A stretch of DNA of 64,000 nt, from the NCBI RefSeq assembly GCF_905475465.1, contig NC_062259.1, forward strand, positions 6,396,501 through 6,460,500, written 5' to 3'. Source of the stretch: Pieris napi. Lineage: Eukaryota; Arthropoda; Insecta; Lepidoptera; Pieridae. Under the pieces are notes generated by a model. That model saw only the letters and a list, made by a program, of their open reading frames with translations. It made no database searches and was not told the DNA's origin. Shown here piece by piece: positions 23,880 to 36,536 of the stretch (positions are counted from its first letter, which is position 1; every line of letters starts with the position of its first letter). The position numbers and the translations under genes were made by a program.

Positions 23880-26800
23880 TTACATAAATGGAGGTATATC
23901 TGAGACTTCTTCATCCGGACAAGGGCATTTCATCTTCTTCCGTTCAGCCACAGTCGCCGCTTCGCCTGCCGCGTTATTCATTTCCCACCAGATGGCACCT
24001 CCTAACACATTTCTAAAGTACGGTGGAACGCTGCCTTCGCGAAGAAGGTACCTGTAAAAACACTAACTGGAGTAACTGTCTTAAAAAGTAAAACCCGTTA
24101 AAATGTTTAATAGTATATTAATACAATTATATATAGACTCGTGAAGCATACGATAGCAACTGGCACCTAGATACAACATCAAGGTAAACTTATTGAAAAG
24201 GGCTCTCTCCTAATAGGATCATCAAGCATTATTTTTTCTACGACACTAAATCCTACGACCCAAAGCCCGGGCAGAGATAATAGTTATATGTCAATCTCTA
24301 TTGACTAACCTAGAATATTTAATGTTATAATTGTTAAATTGAACTATGGTGCATACTAACTGATAAAACTGTTCCTCTTTATACTCTTCACCTCGGCGAC
24401 GCCAGTATCGTTTAAGATTGGAGCTCAACTCTTCAGCCGCTGCCACTTCTTGTACTAAACTAGATATTTCTTCTGTTGATTTGAACTCTCCAGTCGTCTC
24501 TCCTAAGACATATGTTTGCTTTATGGTATAAAACATTTATGTATAGTTTGACCACGACTGGTGGTAACACTCCTATTATTAAATTTTTATTCAGAAATAA
24601 AATATATAGGTATTTTGCTTGAAATATTGTAGAAAGCTAAGTCTAGCAGTTAAGCGAGTTTCATCCTTGAGAATCTAGCGCTAGACATTGGCTCCAGTAG
24701 GTAGGTACTACACTCTCAATAGCGACCATTAATTTGAAGTTAAACGAAAAGATCCCAAGATTGATTGGTTGGAAGATCCAGAAAATAAGGGTCAAGGAAG
24801 TACGGAGAAGTGTTGTAGAACTCAATGTATGTGTGAACTGAACTATGACTCTGGTTTGACAAAATACATTTTTGACAAACGGGAGACAGACCTCGCGTTA
24901 AGTCTCGTTTCTGAATCTTACCCTAAGTATAGAAACTAGATACTTATTTTTTCCATTTTCAGATATACCTAGTGGGTTTGTACGAATATAATTTTATACC
25001 GTCATCCATTTCTCCATCTATAGACATTTCTTCTTGCGACGGCGGCTCCTTTGTAGTGATTGTCATTTTGACACGACTTTGAACGTCTTCTGCCAGTTTT
25101 GTCTTCAGCTCTTCATACGTCCTATAATCAAAGGAATTTGCACTACATTTTTTTAATGATAATACAATTGAACAAATGACCAGAATCTGTGACCATATCT
25201 ATGTCCGTATAAAGTATAAAGGTATGTATATATGGAGTTAGTTATCTGAAGAGTTTTCTTATAAAATGAATAAGTTTTTGAACTATGACTAATGACTACG
25301 GCTCCTGGCGAAACAATAGTTGTTACAGGTTACACAAATCCTATCGACGAGGGATTTTAATTCAACAGACTGAGATTTAAGACTGGACTATGGGGAGTTA
25401 CGTAATCCAACATCAGTTAAGCTTCATATACAAATATATTTTAGTTAAAAATTGGAAGCGTACATAAATGTAAACAATCATCGCACACTTGAAGCCAATA
25501 TGAGCGCTTTAGTTTTTACCACACTTATAAATTCTATTTTAACATTCCCGCTAAGTCTTGTGTCATTTAGATTGAACTCTTAGATAAGCCAAGTTTGTTT
25601 TTGTTAGTTAGGTACAAGCTTAAATTTTAAACCATTAAAGTCAGTTGTTACCCAGCTTCAGGCAAAGAGTTTTACTTAAACATCTTCATACAAAAACCGT
25701 CACCATCCTTAATTCGGGGTTAGGTTAAAAAGTTACAACTTAGCGCAAACTTTGACTTGTTTACAAAATATATAGGAAGCCTCGCTACTGAACATTACTT
25801 AGGAATCTCGGAGTTTGTTACCTATGAGCGATGGCTTGGATAATACAGTCAGTCCGGCGTTCATCTTCGGGTCGTAAGTCAATAATTGGTATATTTAGAA
25901 TTGTTTTACTATCACTCTCTATAACATGACGATATCTTAGAATAGCGTACAAAAGTTCCTTGCCACCCTTCAGTTCTTCTCTTTCGTTTTCATTCCATTG
26001 TTGCTCCACGACTCTAAAGTTGAACTAAAACATCTAAATATCTCTTCTCAGCGCGGCGTAAATACAATATGATAGAAGGAGATCATGAAGTTAAAACAAA
26101 AAACAAGATTTTTCTGAATAAGATAACTTCATACACAAGGCGTGGTAACATCATGAGATAAGTAATTGTTCTGATTGGGAAAGCAAAGTCTTTTCCCTAT
26201 CAGGAAAATATAAGGTCTTTAAACTTTATCGAAGCTAAGAGAAGACTATACCATGTTTCTAATAAATATGTGGTAAGTAAGGTAAAAATACGCCATGTCC
26301 AAAAGTTAGTTTTCAAGTAGTAGTAGTTGTAATAATTACGAATTGATATTAAGTATATTCAATGGGTATTAATCAACTGTACCTATAGGCTAAGTCTAGC
26401 AGACCGACGTTACCTTCAGAATAGTGGTGAGTGTGCGTATCCGGATAAACAGAATAAACGGGGTTCGAAAGAAACTCACCTAAATAAATAGGCACAAGGC
26501 AACCTATCGGGTAGAACATTATCTGGTTTCCGTGGTTTTGGTTTAAATCTTTCATATGGGCGCATCCAATGATAAAAGCCTTTACCACTATCCTTCTTAA
26601 GATCCTTATAAGTTAAATACTTGGGTTTGTCTGCCAATTTAGATTCCATTAACCATTTCTGAGAGAAGAAAAATTACGTATGAAATTCAAGAGTAGGTTT
26701 AAAACAAATTATTTAAAATATTATCATAGAAAATTTATCTGAACAAAATTGTATATACCTAATACTAAATAATTATATGTGTAGTGTAATTCAATTTCTT

Positions 26801-29800
26801 TAAATACAATATTTATAATTAATTTCTAGATACAGATATTGGACAGAATACCTCCGATTCATTTCTATGTACTGGAGTTAATATGGATACAATGCTTCGG
26901 TGATCGCCAAATGTGTTGTAACGATTAATAGAACACCATGGTTGCCATCGACAATCCTTCTTGTAATCCTCCACAACGGACCGATGTAGTAATTCAGAAC
27001 AGGTCAAATCACTAAAAATGAAAAACCATAAGGGCAGAAATAGAATTTCGAGTCCGTGTACGTACACGACTTACCGCTTCAATATAAAGTATCTCATATT
27101 TTTCGCTTGGTATATCTCTCTACATTTTCCGTGCGTTGACATTGTGCTTGCGGATTTATTGAGAGTTGGTTTTTTACCAACTTGAACAGATTCCCCGTTT
27201 TGACAGATTTCGTCAACGACAAGAACTTCTTCAGATACCGCTTCGCTGCTCACTGATATGCTTCCTTCGTCGTTGACAACTATTTTTTTTCCAAAAGAAT
27301 CTTCCATTTTTAACCAGTTTCGTTGGATTTGAGTGACACTGGACATTTCCTCATGCTTGATTTTCACCGTGCATTTTGTTTTGGACCGACAACCTGAACA
27401 GGCCTCGTAAATTATATCAAGATTTTCTCCATTAAAACACGCGGTTGTGACATTATCCATAAAGAAATTAAAATTGTTTTTGTTATTTATTGTTACGCTT
27501 GTTTCGTTAGGGGAGTCTATTGTTACATTTCCACTTGATTTGTTTATGGTAACTGTAGTGAAATTGGGATGCTCTATTGTATATAAAATTTGTACGGATA
27601 CAAATCCATCTGTACGGGCCGTTTTAGTCAAATTAACCTCTTCATCAACCTTTCTTGAAGTTTCACTGACGTAGCTACTGCTATAATCAGCTTCTTCCAA
27701 ATCAACACTTTTTTGCGACTCGGACCCTTTTGACTTATAAGTATCATTATCTCCTGTATCAGACTCAATCAAAGAAAAATACAGTAATTCCTCTTCATTC
27801 CACTCTGGGTATACCTCTTCATCTTCAATGAAATATTGGGTAATGATACGAGTCCCATTAGAGAAAGTAACACTTTGTAAGCCTTCCTTATTCAAAAGAA
27901 TGTGAGTACCATCCATTCTTCTAGAAAACACTTCACCCAGACAATAATCTGTTGCGGTTCTAACAAGTAATTTTTCAATAAAGAAAGAATTGTCATTAAT
28001 CCATTTCTCTTTTAAGCCATTTGTGTCAATAGTTATATATTCTTCAATTACTAATTCATATTCAGGTACCTTATTCTCTGATACATCTTCTTCTATAATT
28101 ACATTTTTGGACGACTTTGAAGATGCTTTACTTGGTTTTTCCTTGCCTTTAACTTTGCCTTTTTTGTTTTTCTCAGAGCTAGTTTCACTGATGGTCTCCT
28201 CTAAATCATTGCAGATGCGGCGTTTTTGACAGTTTGTTATGAGTATATATGATCCATCTGGACGCAATATTTCAATGTCACCCTCTATTTTAAATACAAC
28301 TACTTCGCCATTTAAACTTATACACCTCATTTCTTCATTTAAGTTTGATGTTGTGGCTATATTATACTGTTTAATATGAGATATTTGGTGAGAGTTATGT
28401 TCATGAATAGTTTCCGTGACAAGGCCATTAGGCCATGTGACAAATAACGAGTAGAAAGATATAGTTTCAAATAACTGAGGTATAGTATTGCTAAGTTTAG
28501 ATGATAAATTTGGTGACTTGACGGTGCTTTCTTTCTGTTTAGCATTTTCCAAAGAAATAGTTGCCAATGTAGGTAACGGAACTTCATAAGATTGTTTTTT
28601 AACATAAATAATTACATTGTTCTTACTAACAATTCTAAAAGATTCGCAAGTATCAACTGTTTCAGGTTTAAGAGAATCTCCCAGAGCCTTATGCATCCAA
28701 AATGTATTATCACGATTACCCGGAATTATGTTTAAACTTATATATTCTAGGTTATTCGGTATCATCAATGAATATGTACTTGTAACTCGAGTTCCGTCTT
28801 GGGAAAAATATATTGAATCTTTTCCAAATACTTCAACTCTTCTATCACCCAAATCATAACCAGAAAAAGGTTTTTTAGGAGTTTCTACAAACATTGCAGA
28901 TGCAGTAGTTTGTAAGCTTTTTAGAGGTTTTGGCGTTGAAGCTGTTGGTGACTTAGCTTTTTTACTACTTTTAGATTCCATTTCCGACTCTGATGGAGAT
29001 TTTGTAGACTTTTTAAATTCAGAATCCTGAATTTCAGAATCTTCTGGCTCCGCATTTTCAGCTTCAATGAATTCCTTGTGTTTTAAAGATCCCTCTATAA
29101 GAAGCTCCATTTGAATATCTGAATTTTCAACACAAGATTTCGCAGTTACTTCACCAGTTAATACTTTGCATTCTGACTCCGACTTTAAAGCCATTTCTTC
29201 ATCGTAGAATTTTTCTTCCTTTTGTATCCAATCATATTGTTCCTCAAGAACGAAGTCAAAGAAGTCTTGTAAACAACATGGAGTCGGCAAATGACAACGC
29301 CACTCTTCACGCGATATACCATCTGAATCATGACTATTAAAAAACATCATAATAAGGCAGTCCGTTACTTCGCAATACTTGTAGTCTAAGCAGTTAAATT
29401 TATAAAAGGCTTCGGTCATTGTTTGAAAAGCACAAGACCCACTAAAATCTTCAAAATATTCAAAATCATCAATTATATGCGCAACAGGCGTACGATTAGC
29501 AATTTCAGCCGCCGACACCAGCTCACTTATATCTGGACATTCAAAAAGAAATTTCATTCGATATGTTTCTTCATCACTCTCTGGAGACTGCACGATGTCT
29601 TCATTACTCTTAAGCATTGAAGGAAACGACGGAGATGTCGTACTCAATACACGGCACACAGAACTGCATTTTGGAAGTGGTTCGGCAAGAATACTACGTT
29701 TCAGATATATCTTTTTAAATTCTGTTATTGTACTTATCGGTAAATGGTGCTTTTTTAAGGAACTTCTATTATTGTATAGTTTACGGCAAGCTAAAATATG

Positions 29801-31432
29801 CAAAAGTCTATTTAATTCTGTAGTTTCTACATCGGTTCTGTCAAAACACGATAGAAGAATATTAATATGAAATTGAATTTTTGCTTCCAACTCGCCTCTA
29901 GGGTAATCGTAACTACACCATAAATTATTCGTAGGCATCCCAAATAACATACATTTTACCAAATTATCTAGATTTAAATTTCCCAGATGAAAAGTATTAT
30001 ATTTAACTACATCTCCAAAATTTATAATTAAAGGATTTTTATGGTTTTCGTATTCTTCACCGTAACTAATACGATACGATTTCGTCTTAGCATCAGTACT
30101 GCACAATGCATTAAACACGCCTTTTACTAAATGTTCAGCTTTATCTGCCTTATCGTCATTTTTTGAATTTTGACGAGGTTGATTGATGGTTACAGCGGTA
30201 GATAGTGAAGTTTGACTTGTAGTTTCGCCAAAATAGTCATTTTTAGAAACCGTTTGTAAGATGCTATCTAAAATGGAATAAACGGTTACGCATTCTAAAG
30301 GAATATCTTCAATAAGCCGGCAATAAAAATTATTAAACTTTCCATCACTTTCATCTTCTGGTACATTGACAATATCTACATTTTCTAAATAATGAACATG
30401 TTGCCTAGTCAAATCTTGAACATCGTACATGAGATAACATAGTTCATCGTAAATTTTTTCCGACTCACCTGATAAGTTTTCATTCTGCCAGTAAGGAGGA
30501 GAATACTCTAAAAAAGCCGTACCTTTAAAATAATCAGCTGATTGTTTTTGTATTCTTAATTGCTGCAAATCGTCCCAAAACTTTAATGACTGTTCCATTA
30601 TAAGATCCGTTTGACTTTGGCCACGTTTCGTTGCCCGAAATAAACTTGACGGTATTCTAACGTCAGCCGGGTTAATTCTAATTTGTACTACGGCTGTTAA
30701 AGGTATTCCTATTTTTATAAGACTTTCAGCAAGATATGGCTCAACAAAACCTGTGACCGCAACATAAATGTTAGGACCATCTGTAGGGAAATCATCTACG
30801 TACACTTTGTCTCTCCACTCTTCACCTCTTACTCGAAGTTGCGTGTTGTACTTTTTATCTTCGTCTGTTTCTGGAACCTCTGGAATTTCCTGCTCTCCCT
30901 TTTTACCTTTACCTTTCGGGATTTCCGGGGCCGGTTCAACTGGTTCAGGTGCTTTAACAATAACAGTTCCCCGAACTTCTGCCCTGTTAATCATAGTATT
31001 AGACTCACGTCGAATGCCTTCTCTGACTTCCAGCTTTTGGCGTTTAATAAAAAGGTATTCATCTTTCATTTTCAATATCAATTTTTTTATTATTAAAGCT
31101 AAAATATCTGCCGGAATATCACGCTTTTCTTTTAAATAAGACTGGCCTTCTTCGAATACTCTAAGATTCTCATCCTTAACTTTTTTTTCCCCGCCCAATT
31201 GATTAACCATAAATATCGTTTCAGTTTTGCAGATATTTTTTATAACAAAACGTCTTTCTTCCGCTGCATATACCTCAAATTTATTTAAGTATAATCTGTC
31301 TTGGTCACTACCAGCTGCCTCAAATAAAATTACTTTAACTTTCCATGTATCATCATCTAATGCGGCTTCTTCAATGCAGGTGCGCCAGAGATATTCATCC
31401 TCTGTATCTTTACCAGGTTTTTTAGGCCCCAT
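23880..31432 (-). CDS. SPAG17: Sperm-associated antigen 17 homologue (central-pair protein PF6)
   Basis: SPAG17/PF6 is a scaffold of the C1a projection of the axonemal central pair and is needed for flagellar beating. Seven minus-strand coding exons join in phase: 27075-31432, 26852-27011, 26480-26658, 25822-26013, 25000-25121, 24310-24502 and 23880-24051, giving 5,376 nt or 1,791 residues (human protein about 2,220). Recognisable landmarks are a lysine-rich KGKGKKGE stretch near 173-180, the block QHVHYLENVDIVNVP near 344-358, a charged S/E/K-rich low-complexity region near 800-870, and YDLGDRRVEVFGKDSIYFSQ near 885. The C-terminal exons read KPKYLTYKDLKKDSGKGFYH, RYWRRRGEEYKEEQFYQLV and VPPYFRNVLGGAIWWEMN. 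The ATG at 31432 starts the long frame MGPKK, which parallels the human start. An AATAAA overlaps the stop (about 23874-23879). The exon 2 donor (GGAG|gtattc) is the least certain junction; a phase-equivalent alternative lies 15 nt further. Confidence 0.95.
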
Positions 31433-31828
31433 ATTATAATATATGTAGTTGTTTAATTACAAAACAATTTATTTGTTTTATGATTATAAACTATAAATAA
31501 ATATTAAGAAATGGTGCAAAATCTAAGTTCACAATAGCAAACAGTGACATTATCTGACAATAAGGTTTAAAATTTACTTTTTTATAAAGTAAACCTTATA
31601 CAGCCATAAAATTAATATAATAAATAAAAATCTTGCCATTTTGTTTTGATTAAAACTTGACCGGTTTCTATGAGATTTATGTATTTTTGATAAGTATGAG
31701 AATAGGTCATTAAGTAAATTTTATTTACTGGGACAGTTCATAAAAGTATACTACCTTCACAATACTGAAGTATAAAAGAAAATAATGTTTAAGGGAAATT
31801 TTCTCAAAGCAATATTAACTTTAACAAT
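31433..31828. other. Upstream flank of SPAG17, no gene seen
   Basis: AT-rich sequence between the SPAG17 ATG and the Copia insertion, presumably holding its 5'UTR and promoter. No distinct motif was recognised. Confidence 0.4.
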
Positions 31829-31833
31829 AATAT

Positions 31834-32014
31834 TGTAAAGTTTTAATGAGTCGATACGAAAGATAGATCAGGATTAAAGGTTTTATTAATATTACAGAAA
31901 TACATGGCTTTTGAATAAGACATTTTTTAATCAAACTAAATTATATTTCTTAAAACGAGATTGTTGCTAAGGCAACTTCTTGTATGCCAGTAATCAGTAT
32001 ATACATACTTCACA
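31834..32014 (-). repeat. 3' LTR of the Copia element
   Basis: 181 bp, identical to the 5' LTR, preceded in element sense by the polypurine tract. Confidence 0.95.
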
Positions 32015-32021
32015 CCCTCTT
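32015..32021 (-). other. Polypurine tract
   Basis: AAGAGGG lies directly before the 3' LTR in element sense, only about 6 nt after the Gag-Pol stop codon. Confidence 0.75.
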
Positions 32022-32027
32022 AAGTTT

Positions 32028-35000
32028 TTAGAGAATATATGTATATAAATTCTTTAAACCCAATTGTAAGCAAAGTTCTTTTAATCTAGGGCCATACAAT
32101 GGTTTCGTTAGCATATCGGCTAACTGTATCTCTGTGGAAACATGTTCTACTGTAAAGTCTCCATTGCTAACACATTCTCTAATGAAGAAATGTTTAAGTT
32201 TAATGTGCTTAGTACGCTTATGGTACTCATAGCGTGGATTTAGCGCGAGCTTTACAGTTGATTCATTGTCTAACTTCAATACTGGACTTTCGGCTTCTGT
32301 AAGTTGGCGAAGTAGGCAATTTAGCCACAAAATTTCTTGTGCTGATTCACTAGCTGCTATTAGCTCTGCTTCAGTAGATGAGATGGAGACAGTTGCTTGT
32401 TTCTGACTTCTCCAGCTAATTGCAGCTCCAGAAAATAAGCAAATCATTCCGGAAGTTGATTTCCCACTTGCTGGATCTCCACCATGATCTGCGTCACTAT
32501 AACAAATTAAATGACCGGGAGATCTTCGTGTATAAGTTAAACCGATATGTTGCGTGCCTTTCAAATAACGGAAAATACGTTTTACCAACATAATATCCTT
32601 TTTGGTAGGTGAATCAAGCTTTCTTGAAGCGACACCTACAGCATATGATATATCAGGTCTCGTGCCTACAGATAAATATGCCAAAGCACCTACTGCTTGT
32701 CTATACGGAAAGTTTATATTGATATTAACTTCCTCTTCCGTCTCAGTTTCTTTTATGATTGGTGTTGGTGCTGATTTACAATTCGACATTGCATATTTTT
32801 CTAAAACTTTTCTTGTGTAAGCCTTCTGACATAATGTAATGGTCTTGTCTTTGCATATGTCTATTTCTAATCCAAGAAAATATGAAGCAGGTTTTATTGT
32901 TATTTTAAATCTGGTTTGCAATTGCTTAATGAATTCATCACCCGCTGTGCTTGTGTTATATGCTACAAGTCCATCGTCTACGTAAAGACCAATGAAAAGT
33001 TTCGTTTGTCCTTTATTTCTAATATATAAACAAGGATCCGCTTCACTCTGCATGAATCCTGATTTTTGTAAAAACTCAGCAATACATGAATTCCAACAAC
33101 GTGGAGCTTGCTTGAGTCCATATAAGCTGCGTTTCAACTTGCAAACTCGTTTCGTGTTATCGGAATAGCCTTCAGGCTGTTTCATATAAATCTCTTCCTT
33201 TACTTCACCATATAGGAAAGCGGTTGAGACATCGAACTGCAATAATTTTAAATTTTCTTTAGCAGCAATTGCAAGTAAAGTTCGTACTGTGGTCAGACGA
33301 ACTACTGGGCTAAACGTCTTATCATAATCGACACCAGGTATTTGGGAGTAACCCTTAATTACAAGTCTGGCTTTGTACCTTTCAATGGAACCATCAGGAT
33401 TCATTTTAATTTTATATACCCATTTACAAGGCAGGGCTTTTCGTCCTTTAGGTAAATTACCCAGTTCCCAAGTTTGGTTGTCATTTAGTGAAGTAATTTC
33501 ACTCAGCATAGCGTTTTGCCATTTTTCTTTATCAGTAGAATCCATCGCTTCTTTAAAGGTTGAAGGTTCAGTAGGTTTGTGAATATTTTCAATTTCTTCC
33601 GCTGCGGCTAAGATAAAATCATCATAACGCCTAGGAGCTGTGATATTTGATCTACTTCTTAGTGACCTTATTTGAACGGAGGCGTTTTCTACATTGTCAT
33701 TACTGTTTACTGCTTCTCCGACACCGTTTTTAACAGGGTCTTCAATATTAGAAGAACCAGAAAGTGAGTCGTAGTCACTTTCAATATTTGTTGGTTCCTG
33801 AATATTTTGTTCCAAAATTGTATTGTTATCATTTTTCGTGTCAATATTGTTGTCATATTTATCAATGTCATCAAGCGTCATAGTAAGTTTCTTTTGTAGT
33901 GTTTGTTGTGAAGACAATTGTTGAGGTTTTGCTGTAGACTCAATTTCATTAAAAAGTGTTGAAATTCCGTACTTGTTTTCTTCGTAGTACATGCATTTCA
34001 TAACTCGAATATCTTTCGAAGTAATGATTTTGTTTTTCGAAGGAATGTAGATTCTGAAAGCTTTTGACGTTTCAGAGTATCCCACAAACATCCCTGGAAT
34101 TGCTTTAGGTGCAAATTTGTGACCATTAGATCCCTTTTTCAAAACAAAAGTCTTACTACCAAATATATATAGATGATTTACACAGGGCTTTCTACCAACC
34201 CATCGTTCGAATGGTGTTCGATTTTGAATGGCATTGTTTATGTTTCTATTTGCCAAATAATTAGAAGTAGCCACTGCCTCGCTCCAAAGTTTCAATGGTG
34301 CATTTGCATCTATCATCAATGCTCTTGCTTTTTCTAATAGGGTACGGTTTTTACGTTCAGCAACTCCGTTTTGGTGTGGAGTATAAGGTGCGGTAAGACG
34401 TCTTTGAATACCACACTGTTTTAAGTACGTGTCAAACTGCTTATTAACATATTCAGTGCCGTTGTCAGATTGTAAAAACTTAATTTTGTTACCTGTGTGT
34501 GTTTCCGCTAACTCTTTGAACTCTTTGAATTTTTCAAGTACTTCGCTCTTATTTTTCATTAGATAAACTCTACAGTATCGACTGTAGTCATCTATAAAAG
34601 TAACAAAGTATTTATTTTCGCGTATGGTGGGCGTATGAATAGGTCCACACACATCGCTGTGAATGATTTGTAAACATTCTGTTGTTCTTTGAGTTGTTTT
34701 ATTACGTGGAGCAGGTTCACGATGAAGTTTTGCTTGTATGCATACTTCACAGTCATTCAAATCTTCCGATGCATCAAAATTTAAGCCAATTAAGTTTTCA
34801 TGTCTACGCGCATATTTCAGATCTTTTACGTTCATGTGACCCAGTTTTCTATGCCAGTCATTAATACTTGATAAAGTCGTTGATTCCTTCGGAGGAGAAC
34901 TTGTGACCTTATCATTAGTGACCAAATAGTTCCTTTCATGTTGATCTGGTTTCACATAGTAAAGACCGTCTTTTTGTTTATATGCTGTTAGTTTTATTCC

Positions 35001-36080
35001 ATTTTTAGGGTTATTTACAGTTGCTTTATTGTTAGTAAATAGCACAGAACAACCAGCATCTGTCATCTTACTTACGGACAGTAAGTTGGTGCAAAGGTTC
35101 GGTACGTATAAGGTGTCTTGTAAGCGCGTTATTGCCTTACTGTTGCCATTTTTAGTTATAAAGGAAACTATTCCTTTACCTTTTATCTCTGCAGTGTACT
35201 CGTCCGTCGCAAAGTTAAGTTTTCTGGATGTACTATCTATTGTTTTAAATAAGTCTCGTTGATAAGTCATATGAGAAGTGCAACCACTGTCTAAAACCCA
35301 TATGTTGTTTTTATGTTTCTTATTATTTGTAAAAAGGCACTGCATTATGTAATTATTTTTATGAGAAGAATCAAATTTCTTAGCGTGTTTACCTTTATTT
35401 TCCTTCCAGCAGTTTGAACAAATTTTATGGTGTTTGTGTTTAAAGATATTACCTCTTCGTTTACAAACTTTACACGATGCATATAAAGCTTCTTCTTGAA
35501 TACAGGATTCAGGTTCGTCGTCATTGGTTTTATTGTGATTATGGCGAGCTTCATATTCTTCGATTATTTTAATTTTAAGCTCTTCAGGCTTAGGAAGAAC
35601 ATCTCGTGATTCAATAGCGACTCTGAAGTTCTCGTATTCTTTCGAAAGGCTGTATAGCATTAATATAGTTAAAAGGTCTTCATTGATAATTATGTCCATG
35701 TCTGCCAGTTTGTTAACTATATCCATGAATTTGTTTAGATGACTTTGTATCTCATGTCCATCTAATTTATTTAGGATTAGTTGTTTCAGTAAAAAAGCTT
35801 TACGGGCAGGTCCTTTGCTAGCGTAAATGTCTTGTAGTTTGCTCCAAACGGCTTTTGCAGATAGGCATTTTTTAATTTGGTTAAGCTCAGAGGGAGAAAT
35901 CATAAGAATTAGTTCCGATCTGGCTTGTCTGTCACCTTCTGTTTCAGCTGCACTTGGATCCTTACTTAAAGGACTTTCAATGTATTTCCATAATTTGTTT
36001 CTTACTAGGACTGCTTCAGCCTGTATTACCCATGTATCATAGTTTTCTTTTGTTAGAGGATCTATTCTTGCGATCGACAT
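32028..36080 (-). CDS. Copia Gag-Pol polyprotein, 1,350 residues, intact
   Basis: This single frame encodes all functions for Copia transposition. The Gag part (about 1-200) is UBN2-like. It is followed by a Cys-rich stretch near 203-225 (CKVC and CSNC spaced by basic residues) that is not a standard CCHC knuckle. Then come the aspartic protease (LDSGCTSHM near 264), the integrase zinc region (HRKLGH and CEVC near 410-447), and the integrase catalytic Asp near 475 (HSDVCGP), Asp near 539 (SDNGTEY) and Glu near 576 (GVAERKNR). The reverse transcriptase has FDVSTAFLYG near 949 and YVDD near 1033, and RNase H has SSTEAELIAA near 1240. No frameshift or stop interrupts it, so it looks capable of autonomous activity. 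The ATG at 36080 lies 60 nt after the 5' LTR. Confidence 0.97.
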   Translation of the reverse strand: MSIARIDPLTKENYDTWVIQAEAVLVRNKLWKYIESPLSKDPSAAETEGDRQARSELILMISPSELNQIKKCLSAKAVWSKLQDIYASKGPARKAFLLKQLILNKLDGHEIQSHLNKFMDIVNKLADMDIIINEDLLTILMLYSLSKEYENFRVAIESRDVLPKPEELKIKIIEEYEARHNHNKTNDDEPESCIQEEALYASCKVCKRRGNIFKHKHHKICSNCWKENKGKHAKKFDSSHKNNYIMQCLFTNNKKHKNNIWVLDSGCTSHMTYQRDLFKTIDSTSRKLNFATDEYTAEIKGKGIVSFITKNGNSKAITRLQDTLYVPNLCTNLLSVSKMTDAGCSVLFTNNKATVNNPKNGIKLTAYKQKDGLYYVKPDQHERNYLVTNDKVTSSPPKESTTLSSINDWHRKLGHMNVKDLKYARRHENLIGLNFDASEDLNDCEVCIQAKLHREPAPRNKTTQRTTECLQIIHSDVCGPIHTPTIRENKYFVTFIDDYSRYCRVYLMKNKSEVLEKFKEFKELAETHTGNKIKFLQSDNGTEYVNKQFDTYLKQCGIQRRLTAPYTPHQNGVAERKNRTLLEKARALMIDANAPLKLWSEAVATSNYLANRNINNAIQNRTPFERWVGRKPCVNHLYIFGSKTFVLKKGSNGHKFAPKAIPGMFVGYSETSKAFRIYIPSKNKIITSKDIRVMKCMYYEENKYGISTLFNEIESTAKPQQLSSQQTLQKKLTMTLDDIDKYDNNIDTKNDNNTILEQNIQEPTNIESDYDSLSGSSNIEDPVKNGVGEAVNSNDNVENASVQIRSLRSRSNITAPRRYDDFILAAAEEIENIHKPTEPSTFKEAMDSTDKEKWQNAMLSEITSLNDNQTWELGNLPKGRKALPCKWVYKIKMNPDGSIERYKARLVIKGYSQIPGVDYDKTFSPVVRLTTVRTLLAIAAKENLKLLQFDVSTAFLYGEVKEEIYMKQPEGYSDNTKRVCKLKRSLYGLKQAPRCWNSCIAEFLQKSGFMQSEADPCLYIRNKGQTKLFIGLYVDDGLVAYNTSTAGDEFIKQLQTRFKITIKPASYFLGLEIDICKDKTITLCQKAYTRKVLEKYAMSNCKSAPTPIIKETETEEEVNININFPYRQAVGALAYLSVGTRPDISYAVGVASRKLDSPTKKDIMLVKRIFRYLKGTQHIGLTYTRRSPGHLICYSDADHGGDPASGKSTSGMICLFSGAAISWRSQKQATVSISSTEAELIAASESAQEILWLNCLLRQLTEAESPVLKLDNESTVKLALNPRYEYHKRTKHIKLKHFFIRECVSNGDFTVEHVSTEIQLADMLTKPLYGPRLKELCLQLGLKNLYTYIL

Positions 36081-36129
36081 TTTTTATTTCGCTTTTTCCC
36101 TTTTTTTTTTTTATTCCTTTTACTAAACG

Positions 36130-36140
36130 CTCTGCTACCA
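36130..36140 (-). other. Primer binding site (initiator tRNA-Met type)
   Basis: Directly after the 5' LTR the minus strand reads TGGTAGCAGAG, complementary to the CCA-ended 3' terminus expected of insect initiator tRNA-Met. Confidence 0.85.
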
Positions 36141-36321
36141 TGTAAAGTTTTAATGAGTCGATACGAAAGATAGATCAGGATTAAAGGTTTTATTAATATT
36201 ACAGAAATACATGGCTTTTGAATAAGACATTTTTTAATCAAACTAAATTATATTTCTTAAAACGAGATTGTTGCTAAGGCAACTTCTTGTATGCCAGTAA
36301 TCAGTATATACATACTTCACA
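36141..36321 (-). repeat. 5' LTR of the Copia element
   Basis: 181 bp, TG...CA ended in element sense, identical to the other LTR. As the upstream LTR it should carry the element promoter. Confidence 0.95.
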
Positions 36322-36326
36322 AATAT

Positions 36327-36332
36327 CTTTAT
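36327..36332 (-). terminator. LYPLAL1: Candidate polyadenylation signal of LYPLAL1
   Basis: The minus strand carries AATAAA here, about 205 nt past the LYPLAL1 stop and immediately beside the Copia target duplication. Confidence 0.4.
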
Positions 36333-36536
36333 TGATAAAGTGTATAAACAATTATATATACAAATATATATATAAATATTATATAAAATAAAACCAATCC
36401 TAAAAAAACAAATGATATTGAGATCAAATAAAAAACAGCATAAAATTTTAATATATACTTTTAAACTTAATTCAACACATTTGAAAAAAGTAAATATTTA
36501 TACTAATAATATATACTAAGAGCAATTTAAGAACAT

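Larger units (their letters stand above)
31834..36321 (-). mobile_element. Intact Ty1/copia LTR retrotransposon
   Basis: A 4,488-bp element on the minus strand with two 181-bp LTRs (31834-32014 and 36141-36321) that I read as identical base for base. In element sense they begin TGTGAAG and end TTTACA. A 5-bp target duplication AATAT flanks it (31829-31833, 36322-36326). A primer binding site matching the 3' end of initiator tRNA-Met and a short polypurine tract are in place, and one long Gag-Pol frame is uninterrupted. Identical LTRs mean a recent insertion. It sits between the SPAG17 start and the LYPLAL1 3' end, a few bases past a candidate LYPLAL1 poly(A) signal. Confidence 0.98.

Noticed and set aside
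27447..31439. Several plus-strand frames of 60-120 codons
   Set aside because: All are antisense shadows of the large SPAG17 exon.
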